64,000 nt of DNA from Burkholderiaceae bacterium (GCA_024235955.1 JACKLJ010000001.1:1727211-1791210), one strand, 5' to 3'. Positions 54,947 through 63,207 are shown, counted from the stretch's first letter. The notes: a model not told the origin generated them from the letters alone. Numbers and translations: made by a program.

Positions 54947-54985
54947 TTGCTCAACGACACTCATTGTCATACAATGCATGACAAT
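54947..54985 (+). promoter_or_regulatory. Promoter and operator of the RHH/PIN module
   Basis: TTGCTC (54947-54952), exactly 17 bp, TACAAT (54970-54975). ATTGTCAT (54963-54970) and ATGACAAT (54978-54985) form a perfect inverted repeat with a 7-bp spacer that overlaps the -10 box. It is well placed for autorepression by the antitoxin. The antitoxin ATG is at 55003. Confidence 0.7.
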
Positions 54986-55002
54986 TTCCATGCAACAACC
55001 CA

Positions 55003-55329
55003 ATGGAGTCTGCCGTGCGCGTCAATGCCCGCTTTGAAGGTGAGGCCGAGCAACAGCTCACCTACCTCGCAGAAGCCACCGGCCTGGGTGTGAGCGAGGT
55101 GCTGCGCACCAGCGTGCAGCACTACTACGACCAGCTGCGCGCCCAGCGCGGCGGGTTGACGCATTTCGCGGCCTTCGTGGGTGCCGGCCGCAGTGGCCGC
55201 GGCGACGTGGCGGGCAGCTACAAGGCGCGTCTGGCCGAAGGATGGGGCGGCAAGCATCGGGCCGGCCCGGCGGCTGTGCACGAGCCTGCCACGCCGTATG
55301 CGGCTGGGGCAGACAAAGGCCGCGCGTGA
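55003..55329 (+). CDS. Ribbon-helix-helix antitoxin of a PIN system
   Basis: A 108-residue protein. N-terminal ribbon-helix-helix (VRVNARFEGEAEQQLTYLAEATGLGVSEVLRTSVQHYYDQL) for DNA binding, and a flexible, Gly/Ala-rich C-terminal tail that would occupy the PIN active site. No close family name is clear to me; it has the CopG/VapB-like layout. Its stop overlaps the GTG start of the toxin gene by four bases. Confidence 0.82.
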   Translation: MESAVRVNARFEGEAEQQLTYLAEATGLGVSEVLRTSVQHYYDQLRAQRGGLTHFAAFVGAGRSGRGDVAGSYKARLAEGWGGKHRAGPAAVHEPATPYAAGADKGRA

Positions 55330-55754
55330 TCCTGGCAGACGCCGGCTTTTTCTACGCCCTGGCCGATGCCGACGACGCCTGGCACAGCCGTGCGCGGCAG
55401 GCGCTGGCTACGCAGGCCGAAGGCTGGATCACCACCTGGCCGGTGCTGACCGAGGCCACGCACCTGCTCACGCGCTGGATCGGCGCCGACGCTGCCCAGG
55501 CCCTCCTGCGCGACGTGGCCGCCGGCGGCATCGCCGTCTGGCAATGGGCGGCACCGCAGACCGAGCGGCTGGCATCGCTGATGGAGCGTTACGCCAGCCT
55601 GCCGATGGATCTGGCCGACGCCTCGCTGGTGCTGCTGGCCGAGCATCTGGGCCACGGCCGCATCCTGACCACCGACGAGCGCGATTTCGGCGCCTACCGC
55701 TTCAAGAGCCGCGAGCCATTCCAGAACCTGCTCTCAGAAGGCGCACATGGCTGA
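55326..55754 (+). CDS. PIN-domain ribonuclease toxin (VapC-like)
   Basis: A 142-residue PIN domain. The acidic active-site residues are visible: Asp in ILADAGFFYAL, Glu in VLTEATHLL, Asp in DLADASLVLLAEHLG and Asp in LTTDERDFGAY. VapC toxins cut tRNA or rRNA. The GTG start at 55326 overlaps the antitoxin stop (GTGA). The 3' end overlaps yejE by 8 bp, so the module is embedded in the transporter message. Confidence 0.88.
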   Translation: MILADAGFFYALADADDAWHSRARQALATQAEGWITTWPVLTEATHLLTRWIGADAAQALLRDVAAGGIAVWQWAAPQTERLASLMERYASLPMDLADASLVLLAEHLGHGRILTTDERDFGAYRFKSREPFQNLLSEGAHG

Positions 55755-56799
55755 CGCACCCGCGCCCAGCCCGTCGCCCGCGCGCCGCGCATGGCTGCGT
55801 TTCAAGCGCAACCGGCTCGGCTCCTGGAGCCTGGCGGCGTTCTGCGCGCTGGTGCTGCTGAGCCTCTGCGCGGAAGTCATCTCCAACGACAAGCCGCTGG
55901 TGGTGCGCTATGACGGGCACTGGTACTTCCCGCTGGTGCAGACCTACCCCGAGAAAGTGTTCGGCGGCGATTTCAACACCGAGACGGATTACCTCGACCC
56001 GTTCATCCGCCAGCAGTTCAGCCAGCCGGGCCAAACTGGAAATTGGGCCATCTACCCGCCCAACCCCTATGGCGCCAAGACCATCAACTACTTCGCCAAG
56101 GCGCCCAACCCGGCGCCGCCCAGCGCCGACAACTGGCTGGGCACCGACGACCGCGGGCGCGACCTGCTGGCGCAGCTGATCTACGGCTTCCGCATCAGCG
56201 TGCTGTTCGCGCTGGCGCTCACGGCGGTGGGCGTGCTGCTGGGCGTGGCGGCGGGGGCGGTGCAGGGCTTCTTTGGCGGCAAGACCGATCTGGCGTTCCA
56301 GCGCTTCATCGAAATCTGGGGTTCCATGCCCGAGCTGTACCTGCTGATCATCTTCAGCGCCGTGCTGGCGCCCAGCATCGGCCTGCTGCTGGTGCTGCTG
56401 AGCCTGTTCGGCTGGATGGGCCTGTCGGACTACGTGCGGGCCGAGTTCTTGCGCAACCGCCAGCTCGACTATGTGAAGGGCGCCCGCGCCCTGGGCGTGC
56501 CCAACCGGCAGATCATCTGGCGCCACATCCTGCCCAACAGCCTGACGCCGGTGGTCACGTTCTTGCCATTCCGCATGAGCGCGGCCATCCTGGCGCTCAC
56601 CTCGCTCGATTTCCTGGGCCTGGGCGTGCCGCCGGGCACGCCCAGCCTGGGCGAACTGCTCAGCCAGGGCAAGAACAACATCGACGCCTGGTGGATCTCG
56701 CTCTCCACCTTCGGCGTGCTGGTGCTGACGCTGCTGCTGCTCACCTTCATGGGCGACGCGCTGCGCGACGCGCTCGACCCGCGCAAGGCCGACCGATGA
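55747..56799 (+). CDS. yejE: Peptide ABC transporter permease YejE
   Basis: A 350-residue second permease of the Yej system (OppC-like). It has a first membrane helix at about residues 25-45, a large periplasmic loop with GTDDRGRDLLAQLIYGFRIS, five further helices and the EAA loop GARALGVPNRQIIWRHILPNSL. Its ATG lies inside the PIN gene end; overlap 8 bp. Confidence 0.94.
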   Translation: MADAPAPSPSPARRAWLRFKRNRLGSWSLAAFCALVLLSLCAEVISNDKPLVVRYDGHWYFPLVQTYPEKVFGGDFNTETDYLDPFIRQQFSQPGQTGNWAIYPPNPYGAKTINYFAKAPNPAPPSADNWLGTDDRGRDLLAQLIYGFRISVLFALALTAVGVLLGVAAGAVQGFFGGKTDLAFQRFIEIWGSMPELYLLIIFSAVLAPSIGLLLVLLSLFGWMGLSDYVRAEFLRNRQLDYVKGARALGVPNRQIIWRHILPNSLTPVVTFLPFRMSAAILALTSLDFLGLGVPPGTPSLGELLSQGKNNIDAWWISLSTFGVLVLTLLLLTFMGDALRDALDPRKADR

Positions 56800-57056
56800 A
56801 GGCGCCCGCAGCTCCCATGCCGCCGCCCAGCCGCGATGCGCTCGAGCCGGGCCAACTCGACTTCTTCAGCGCCGACGTGTACTGCCCCTCTTGCGGCAAC
56901 GAGCACGTGAAGCTGCTGGAACCCACTCAGGTCTACGAGGGCACGCGCTTGTTTCTGCTCGGCCGCTGCGCCGACTGCGGCGCCGTCCAGAAGAGCGAGA
57001 TGCATACGCTCAAGGTTCCGTCGCCCCCCAAGACGGGCCCCGGAGGTGGCCGATGA
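56796..57056 (+). CDS. Small zinc-ribbon protein in the yej operon
   Basis: An 86-residue protein with Cys pairs CPSCG (about residues 30-34) and CADCG (about 58-62), the two knuckles of a zinc ribbon. No other domain. Overlaps yejE by 4 bp and yejF by 4 bp, so it is a real member of the operon, but E. coli yejABEF lacks such a gene. Possibly a regulator or adaptor; function not recognised. Confidence 0.75.
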   Translation: MKAPAAPMPPPSRDALEPGQLDFFSADVYCPSCGNEHVKLLEPTQVYEGTRLFLLGRCADCGAVQKSEMHTLKVPSPPKTGPGGGR

Positions 57057-58714
57057 CGGACGCCTACACCAACGCCGTCCCGGCCGATCGGAACGCCGCC
57101 GGGCACGGCCAGCCGCTGCTGCGTGTGGAATCCCTGGCCGTCAGCTTCGGCTCCAAGAAGGTGGTGGACGACGTCAGCTTCCAGATCGCCCCGGGCGAGA
57201 AGCTGGCGCTGGTGGGCGAATCCGGTTCCGGCAAGACCGTGACCGCGCTGGCGCTGCTGCGCCTGCTGCACGACGCGCGCCTCCAGGGCAGTGCCGTGTT
57301 CGACGATGGCCAGACCCGACGCGACCTGCTCGCGCTGCCCGAGCGCCAGCTGCGCGGCCTGCGCGGCGACGAGATCGCCATGATCTTCCAGGAGCCGATG
57401 ACCGCGCTCAACCCGCTGATGCCGGTGGGCGAGCAGATCGCCGAGGTTCTGCGGTTGAAACGGGCGCTGACCCAGGCGCAGTCGGCGCAGGCAGCTATCG
57501 AATTGCTTGCAAAAACCGACATCCCGGAACCCGCCCGCCGCGCCGGCGCCTACCCGCACCAACTCTCCGGCGGGCAGCGTCAGCGCGCCATGATCGCCAT
57601 GGCCCTGGCCTGCGCGCCCAGGCTGCTGCTGGCCGACGAGCCCACCACCGCGCTCGACGTCAGCCTGCGCGGCCAGATTCTCGACCTGCTGGCCGAGCTG
57701 CAGCGCGAAACCGGCATGGCCGTGCTGATGATCACGCACGATCTGAACCTGGTGCGCCGCTTTGCCGACCGCGTGGCCGTCATGCAGCACGGCCGCCTGG
57801 TGGAGCAGGGTGCCACCGCGCAGATCTTCGCCGCGCCGCAGCATGCCTACACGCAGAAACTCATGGCCAGCAAGCCCGAGCGCGACGTGGTCGAGGCCCC
57901 GCCCGACGCAGACGCCCAGCCCGTGCTGGCCGCGCAGGACCTGCGCGTCACCTACCCGGTGCCGCGCCCCGGCATCCGCGGCTGGTTCGGCAAGGACGGC
58001 TTTGTGGCCGTGCAGGGCGCCAGCTTTGCCATCCCGCCAGGGCGCACGCTCGGGGTGATCGGCGAATCGGGCTCCGGCAAGTCCACGCTGGCGCAGGCCG
58101 CGCTGGGCCTGCTGCCGCTGGCCTGGGTGAGCGGGCAACTCGGCATCGAAGGCCGCGAGTGGCAGCACAAGCCCGCCGCCGACAAGCCGCTGCGCCGGGC
58201 GGTGCAGGTGGTGTTCCAGGACCCGTTCTCGTCGCTCTCGCCCCGCATGACCATCGAGGAAATCGTGGGCGAGGGCCTGCGCGTGCACGCCCCGCAGCTG
58301 GGCGCGGCCGAGCGCGCCGCCCGCGTGCGCGCGGCGCTGGCCGAAGTCGGCCTGCCCGAGGCGCAGTTCCCCGGCCTGCTGGCGCGCTACCCGCATGAAT
58401 TTTCCGGCGGCCAGCGCCAGCGCATCGCCCTGGCGCGGGCGCTCATCGTCGAACCCGAACTGCTGGTGCTGGACGAACCCACCAGCGCCCTCGACGTCAC
58501 CATCCAGAAGCAGGTGCTGGCCCTGCTGCAGCGCCTGCAGAAAGAGCGCGGCCTGGCCTACCTGCTCATCACCCACGACGTCGACGTCATCCGCGCCATG
58601 GCGCACGAGGTGCTGGTGCTGAAAGACGGCGAGGTGGTGGAAAGCGGCCCCGTGCGCGACGTGCTGGATGCGCCGCGGCATCCGTACACGCAGCGGTTGT
58701 TGGCGGCGGCCTGA
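57053..58714 (+). CDS. yejF: Peptide ABC transporter ATPase YejF, two ATP-binding domains
   Basis: A 553-residue tandem ATPase. Domain 1: Walker A GESGSGKT near residue 62, LSGGQRQRAM, and DEPTTALD; domain 2: GESGSGKST near residue 342, FSGGQRQRIAL and DEPTSALD. Energises the YejBE permease. Residues about 135-155 (LTQAQSAQAAIELLAKT) are coded by a dispersed repeat, located in the helical region of domain 1 just before the signature motif. Overlaps the zinc-ribbon gene by 4 bp. Confidence 0.95.
   Translation: MTDAYTNAVPADRNAAGHGQPLLRVESLAVSFGSKKVVDDVSFQIAPGEKLALVGESGSGKTVTALALLRLLHDARLQGSAVFDDGQTRRDLLALPERQLRGLRGDEIAMIFQEPMTALNPLMPVGEQIAEVLRLKRALTQAQSAQAAIELLAKTDIPEPARRAGAYPHQLSGGQRQRAMIAMALACAPRLLLADEPTTALDVSLRGQILDLLAELQRETGMAVLMITHDLNLVRRFADRVAVMQHGRLVEQGATAQIFAAPQHAYTQKLMASKPERDVVEAPPDADAQPVLAAQDLRVTYPVPRPGIRGWFGKDGFVAVQGASFAIPPGRTLGVIGESGSGKSTLAQAALGLLPLAWVSGQLGIEGREWQHKPAADKPLRRAVQVVFQDPFSSLSPRMTIEEIVGEGLRVHAPQLGAAERAARVRAALAEVGLPEAQFPGLLARYPHEFSGGQRQRIALARALIVEPELLVLDEPTSALDVTIQKQVLALLQRLQKERGLAYLLITHDVDVIRAMAHEVLVLKDGEVVESGPVRDVLDAPRHPYTQRLLAAA
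57457..57516 (+). repeat. Dispersed repeat copy 13, inside yejF
   Basis: TTGAAACGGGCGCTGACCCA, GGCGCAGTCGGCGCAGGCAG, CTATCGAATTGCTTGCAAAA. Read in frame as ...AQSAQAAIELLAK. Confidence 0.8.
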
Positions 58715-58721
58715 TCACGCT

Positions 58722-58850
58722 CCCCTGAGACGCTGGCGGCGGCCCCTCAGTCTTCGGCAGGAGGGCATGACCGCCGGCCGGTGCAAGCCAATTGCTTTGC
58801 TCACTGGCATGGCCGGCCCAAACGCCATGGATGGTGTGGCTGGTGAATTC
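58722..58850 (+). repeat. Long intergenic repeat, copy B (diverged)
   Basis: Begins CCCCTGAGACGCTGGCGGCG, continues with GAGGGCATGACCGCCGGCC and GGTGCAAGCC, and ends near ACTGGCATGGCC, matching the order of landmarks in copy A at 54768-54900. It closes the yej operon. Confidence 0.5.
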
Positions 58851-58869
58851 GGCCAGCCATTCTTGGGGC

Positions 58870-58927
58870 GCTATTAAGTCAATAGCTGCCTGCGGCGGCC
58901 GCGCCTGGCCAAAAGCCCGATTTGATG
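58870..58927 (-). repeat. Dispersed repeat copy 14
   Basis: Minus-strand copy: ATCAAATCGGGCTTTTGGCC, AGGCGCGGCCGCCGCAGGCA, GCTATTGACTTAATAG. The terminal GCTATT/AATAG inverted repeat is clear. It lies upstream of the polysaccharide deacetylase gene. Confidence 0.82.
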
Positions 58928-58993
58928 GTCAATTCGTCGGCTCTGACGCCGTGCCTAAGTGAGCGCCGTAGGCTCACGGATAATCGGCACAGC

Positions 58994-59863
58994 ATGTCTT
59001 CCCGCGCCACCCGTTCCGACCGTCCTGCGCCGCGCTGGTCGCCCAGTGCGTTCCTGCGCTGGTCGGCGGCGCTGCACGCGGGCGCGGCCGCTGGGGCGCT
59101 GGCGGTGCCGGGCTGGTGGCCGGCCTGGCTGGCGCTGGTGGCGGGCAACCATCTGGTGCTGTCCACGGTGGGGTTGCTGCCGCGCAGCCGCCTGCTGGGC
59201 GCGAACCTGACGCGGCTGCCGGCCGCCGCCGCCGCGCGGGGCGAGGTGGCCCTGACCTTCGACGACGGCCCCAACCCCGACGTCACCCCCCGCGTGCTCG
59301 ACATGCTGGACGCCGTGGGCGCCCGCGCCACCTTCTTCTGCGTGGGCGAAGCCGTGCAGCGCCACCCGGCGCTGGCGCGCGAGATCGTGCGCCGCGGCCA
59401 TCTGATCGAGAACCACACCGCCAGCCACCCCAACGCCTTCGCCGCCTACGGCTGGGGCGGCATGACGAGGCAGGTGGCAGAAGGCCAGCGCCTGATCCGG
59501 CAGGTCACCGGGCGCACGCCGCGTTTCTTCCGTGCCGTGGCCGGCCTGCGCAACCCGTTGCTCGATCCGATCCTGGCGCGGCAGAACCTGCGCCTGGCCG
59601 CCTGGACGCGCCGCGGCTTCGACACCCGCTGCCCCAGCCCGGCGCTGGTGCTGCGCCGCCTGACCCGCAACCTGGCTGCCGGCGACATCCTGCTGCTGCA
59701 TGACGGCCACGCCGCCTGCACGGGCCGCGGCGACCCGGTGGTGCTGGTGGTGCTGCCGCACCTGCTGGCGGAACTGCGCGCACGCGGCCTGCACAGCGTC
59801 ACGCTGACGGCCGCCTGCGACACCAGTGCCGAGCTGACCACCCTGGCCGGAGCCACGGCATGA
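58994..59863 (+). CDS. Polysaccharide deacetylase (NodB type)
   Basis: A 289-residue protein with one or two N-terminal membrane helices (about residues 15-60) and a NodB domain: TFDDGPN with Asp90/Asp91 and the metal His141/His145 in ENHTASHPN. Family members are metal-dependent carbohydrate deacetylases of sugar N-acetyl groups. In this cluster a role on a glycolipid or carrier is possible. ATG at 58994 is chosen because upstream in-frame sequence derives from the repeat region. Overlap with the next gene is 4 bp (ATGA). Confidence 0.86.
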   Translation: MSSRATRSDRPAPRWSPSAFLRWSAALHAGAAAGALAVPGWWPAWLALVAGNHLVLSTVGLLPRSRLLGANLTRLPAAAAARGEVALTFDDGPNPDVTPRVLDMLDAVGARATFFCVGEAVQRHPALAREIVRRGHLIENHTASHPNAFAAYGWGGMTRQVAEGQRLIRQVTGRTPRFFRAVAGLRNPLLDPILARQNLRLAAWTRRGFDTRCPSPALVLRRLTRNLAAGDILLLHDGHAACTGRGDPVVLVVLPHLLAELRARGLHSVTLTAACDTSAELTTLAGATA

Positions 59864-60648
59864 CCGGGCCGGCCACCGCCACCCTGCGGCTCGCGCCCGC
59901 CACGCCCGAGCAGCGCGCGCTGCACCGCGCGCTGGTGGATGCCGCCAGCGCCCGCTACCGAGCGGCCGGGCGCTTTGCCTACCACTTTGCGCGCGGCAAG
60001 CTGGGGATCGACCCGCTGTTCATCGACCTGCTGCGCCTGGGCGTGCTGCCGCGCGAGCCGCGCGTGCTGGACCTCGGCTGTGGCCAGGCGGTGCTGGCGT
60101 CGTGGCTGCTGGCGGCGCGCGAGCGCTTCGACGCCGGCCGCTGGCCCGCCGGCTGGCCCGAGCCGCCGCGCGTGCGCCGGCTGCACGGCCTGGAGCTGAT
60201 GCCGCGCGACGTCGCCCGCGCCGGCCCGGCCTTCGTGGGCGAGCCGCGCGTGCGGGTGGAGCAGGGCGACATCTGCATCAACCGTTTCGAGCCGGCCGAT
60301 GTGATCACCATCTTCGACGTGCTGCATTACTTCGGCCCCGATCGCCAGGCCGATGTGTTGCGCCGCGCGCGCGCCGCGCTCGGCCCCGGCGGCGTGCTGG
60401 TGATCCGCGTGGGCGACCAGGCGCGCGGCCTGCGCTTCAGGCTGAGCCGCTGGGTGGATCAGGCGGTGACCTTCGTGCGCGGCCACGGCTTCTCGCCCAT
60501 GTACTGCCGCCCGGCGGCCGCTTGGGCGGCCGATCTGCGCGCGCTGGGCTTCCAGGTGCAGACCGTGCCCACGGTGGATGGCCCGCCGTTTGCCAACACC
60601 ATGCTGGTGGCACGCCTGACCGAGTCAGCGGCGGAGGAGCGCACATGA
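59860..60648 (+). CDS. Class I SAM-dependent methyltransferase
   Basis: A 262-residue methyltransferase with motif I VLDLGCGQAVLASWLL near residues 67-82, an acidic residue at the end of strand 2 and the FDVLHYFGPDRQADVLRRARAALGPGGVLVIRVGD segment (read in parts) of motifs IV-VI. In polyene pigment clusters, similar genes methylate the aromatic head group; here this is inferred from position. Coupled by ATGA overlaps on both sides. Confidence 0.87.
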   Translation: MTGPATATLRLAPATPEQRALHRALVDAASARYRAAGRFAYHFARGKLGIDPLFIDLLRLGVLPREPRVLDLGCGQAVLASWLLAARERFDAGRWPAGWPEPPRVRRLHGLELMPRDVARAGPAFVGEPRVRVEQGDICINRFEPADVITIFDVLHYFGPDRQADVLRRARAALGPGGVLVIRVGDQARGLRFRLSRWVDQAVTFVRGHGFSPMYCRPAAAWAADLRALGFQVQTVPTVDGPPFANTMLVARLTESAAEERT

Positions 60649-61853
60649 GCGGCGCGCTGGTCCTGAGCGCCTTCACGGCCAGCACCGCGCTGGGCGTGGG
60701 CACGGCGCCGCTGCTGGCGGCGCTGCGCGCGGGCACCAGCGGGCTCAAGCCCTGCGATTTCGAGACCTGCGATTTGCCGACCTGGATCGGCGAGGTGCCG
60801 GGCGTGGACGCCGTGGCGCTGCCGCCGGAGCTGGCCGCCTACCACTGCCGCAACAACCGGCTGGCGCTGCTGGGCCTGCAGGCCGACGGCTTTCTGGACG
60901 CAGCCCGCGCCGCCATCGCCCGCCACGGCGCCGACCGGGTGGCGCTGATCCTGGGCACCAGCACATCGGGCATCCTGTCGGCCGAGCTGGCCTACCGCGA
61001 ACGCGCGGGCGGCCCGGGCGAGGGCGCGCTGCCGGTCTGGTTCGACTACCGCGCCACGCACAACACCGGCTCAGTGGCGTCCTTCGTGCGCGATCTGCTG
61101 GGCCTGCGCGGGCCGGCATTCGCCATTTCCACCGCCTGCTCGTCGTCGGCCAAGGCGTTTGCGGCGGCCGACCGGCTGATCGCCACCGGGCTGGCGGATG
61201 CCGCCATCGTCGGCGGCGTCGATTCGCTGTGCCTGACCACGCTGTACGGCTTCGCTTCGCTGCAGCTCACCTCGCCCGAGCCCTGCCGGCCGTGCGACGC
61301 CGGTCGCCGGGGCCTGTCGATCGGCGAGGCGGCGGCCTTCGCGCTGCTGGAGCCGGCGCAGCAGCCGGCTCCCGGCGCCATCGTGCTGGCCGGCTGGGGC
61401 GAATCGAGCGACGCGCACCACATGTCGGCCCCGCACCCGGAAGGTCGCGGTTCGCGAGCGGCCATGCAGCAGGCGCTGGCGCGCGCCGGCCTGCAGCCGG
61501 CGCAGGTCGGCTACATCAACCTGCACGGCACGGCCACGCCGGCCAACGACAGCTCCGAAGGTGCGGCGGTGGCGGCGGTGTTCGGCCACGGCGTGCCCTG
61601 CAGTTCCACCAAGGGCATGACTGGCCATACCCTGGGCGCGGCCGGCGGGGTGGAGGCAGTGGTCAGCGCGCTGGCGCTGCAGCACGGCCTGTTGCCTGCC
61701 AGCGTGGGCACGCAAACGCCCGACCCGGCCATCGATTTGCCCATTGTTTTGAGCCCGCAGCTCGCGCCAGGATTGCGCCACGTGCTATCCAATTCATTCG
61801 GCTTCGGCGGCAGCAACTGCAGCCTGGTGCTGTCGCGCGGGGAGGGTGCATGA
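60645..61853 (+). CDS. Beta-ketoacyl-ACP synthase, FabF-like
   Basis: A 402-residue condensing enzyme with the full triad: Cys165 in ISTACSSSAK, His294 in NLHGTATP and His328 in TGHTLGAAGG. It elongates an ACP-bound acyl chain. Similar synthases occur in aryl polyene (Ape) and xanthomonadin clusters. Overlaps the methyltransferase gene and the next gene by 4 bp each. Confidence 0.92.
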   Translation: MSGALVLSAFTASTALGVGTAPLLAALRAGTSGLKPCDFETCDLPTWIGEVPGVDAVALPPELAAYHCRNNRLALLGLQADGFLDAARAAIARHGADRVALILGTSTSGILSAELAYRERAGGPGEGALPVWFDYRATHNTGSVASFVRDLLGLRGPAFAISTACSSSAKAFAAADRLIATGLADAAIVGGVDSLCLTTLYGFASLQLTSPEPCRPCDAGRRGLSIGEAAAFALLEPAQQPAPGAIVLAGWGESSDAHHMSAPHPEGRGSRAAMQQALARAGLQPAQVGYINLHGTATPANDSSEGAAVAAVFGHGVPCSSTKGMTGHTLGAAGGVEAVVSALALQHGLLPASVGTQTPDPAIDLPIVLSPQLAPGLRHVLSNSFGFGGSNCSLVLSRGEGA

Positions 61854-62692
61854 GCGAAGTGCCCTACCTCGAAGCCTGGGTGGAAGGCGTGGGCGTGATC
61901 GGCCCGGGCCTCACGGGCTGGGAACAGGCCCGCGCTGTGCTGTCTGGCGAGGCGCCATACGAAGCCGCGCCCACCGCGCTGCCCGCGCCCGAGCTGCTGC
62001 CGCCGGCCGAGCGCAGACGCGCCAGCCGCATCGTCAAGGCCACGCTGGCGGCCGGCCTGGAAGCCTGCCGCCAGGCTGGGCGCGAGCCGGCCACGCTGGC
62101 CAACGTGTTCGCGGCCTCCGGTGGCGACGGCCACAACTGCCACCAGATCTGCGAGCTGCTGGCCACGGGCGACCGGCAGATCTCGCCCACGCGCTTTCAC
62201 AACTCGGTGCACAACGCGGCCTCGGGCTACTGGTCGATCGCCACCGGCGCCACGCCGCCGGCGCAGGTGCTGGGCGCCTACGACGCCAGCTTCGGCGCCG
62301 GCCTGCTGGAGGCCATGACGCAGGTGGCTGCCGGCGGCGAGCCGGTGCTGCTGGTGGCCGGCGACAGCGAATACCCCGAGCCGCTGCACGCCAAGCGGCC
62401 GATCCAGGACACCGGCGCGCTGGCGCTGGTGTTGTCGCCCGTGCGCACCCCGGCCAGCCTGGCCGCGCTGCGCCTGCCGCGCCGTGGCGCGCTGGCGGAA
62501 GGCGCGTCCACTGCGTTACCGGCGCAGTTGCCTGAGCCGCTGCGCCAGCTCGCGCAGACCATGCCGCCCATGCGGGGTTTGGTGCTTTTTGAGGCGCTGG
62601 CCCTTGTCCAGCGGGCGCAGGCAGCTCATGAAAACATAGCAATCGAATACCTGCCGCCGCAGGTGCTGCGGCTGGAAGTGCTGGCCGCATGA
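61850..62692 (+). CDS. Ketosynthase-like protein lacking the active Cys (chain-length factor type)
   Basis: A 280-residue protein of the short beta-ketoacyl-synthase-like family, seen next to ketosynthases in aryl polyene clusters. The position of the catalytic Cys is replaced by FHNSVHNAASGYWSIATG, so it should be inactive in condensation and act as a chain-length factor partner of the preceding enzyme. The C-terminal residues about 245-266 (LALVQRAQAAHENIAIEY) are encoded by a dispersed repeat. 4-bp overlaps both sides. Confidence 0.85.
   Translation: MSEVPYLEAWVEGVGVIGPGLTGWEQARAVLSGEAPYEAAPTALPAPELLPPAERRRASRIVKATLAAGLEACRQAGREPATLANVFAASGGDGHNCHQICELLATGDRQISPTRFHNSVHNAASGYWSIATGATPPAQVLGAYDASFGAGLLEAMTQVAAGGEPVLLVAGDSEYPEPLHAKRPIQDTGALALVLSPVRTPASLAALRLPRRGALAEGASTALPAQLPEPLRQLAQTMPPMRGLVLFEALALVQRAQAAHENIAIEYLPPQVLRLEVLAA
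62583..62645 (+). repeat. Dispersed repeat copy 15, inside the chain-length-factor-like gene
   Basis: GTGCTTTTTGAGGCGCTGGC, CCTTGTCCAGCGGGCGCAGG, CAGCTCATGAAAACATAGCA. It is read in frame as RAQAAHENIA near the C-terminus. Confidence 0.78.
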
Positions 62693-63207
62693 GCGTCGCC
62701 AGTCTTCCCGAAGGGGTTGGAGAGAACGTCGCGATGGATGTTTTCTCGGCCGCCACCGGCCAGGACCACGCCTGGATCGCCGCGCGCGTGCCGCATGCCG
62801 GCAGCATGTGCCTGCTGGACGGCGTGGTGCAGGCCGCGCCCGAGGCCATCACCTGCCGCGCCGCCAGCCACCGCCTGCCGGATCATCCGATGCGCCAGGC
62901 CGGCCGCCTGGGCGCCGCCTGTGGGGTGGAATACGCCGCCCAGGCCATGGCGCTGCACGGCGCGCTGCTGGCCGAGCAGCGGCAGGCGCCGCAGGCGCGC
63001 ATGGGTTTTCTCATCAGCCTGCGCGGCGTGAAGCTGCACGTGGTGCGGCTGGACGACATTGCCGCCGACCTCACCGTGCACGCCAGCTGCGAGGCCGACA
63101 ACGGCGACCACTGCGTCTACGGCTTCAGCCTCAGCGCCGAAGGCCGCCTGCTGGTGGAAGGCCGCGCCACCGTGATGCTCGACGTACCCGTTCCCACCCC
63201 CACATGA
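62689..63207 (+). CDS. 3-hydroxyacyl-ACP dehydratase, ApeP-like
   Basis: A 172-residue hotdog-fold protein. The motif RVPHAGSMCLLDGV (His36) matches the ApeP dehydratase signature (PHxGxMxLLD) rather than FabZ. It would dehydrate 3-hydroxyacyl-ACP to build conjugated double bonds. A later in-frame ATG (residue 16, MDVFSAA) is an alternative start; the first ATG is chosen since it overlaps the previous stop as ATGA, as do the neighbours. Confidence 0.86.
   Translation: MSVASLPEGVGENVAMDVFSAATGQDHAWIAARVPHAGSMCLLDGVVQAAPEAITCRAASHRLPDHPMRQAGRLGAACGVEYAAQAMALHGALLAEQRQAPQARMGFLISLRGVKLHVVRLDDIAADLTVHASCEADNGDHCVYGFSLSAEGRLLVEGRATVMLDVPVPTPT

Noticed and set aside
61735..61795. A possible further dispersed-repeat copy near the end of the ketosynthase gene
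   Set aside because: Only GCTAT and a few words match; the core GCAGGCAGC is missing, so it was not counted.
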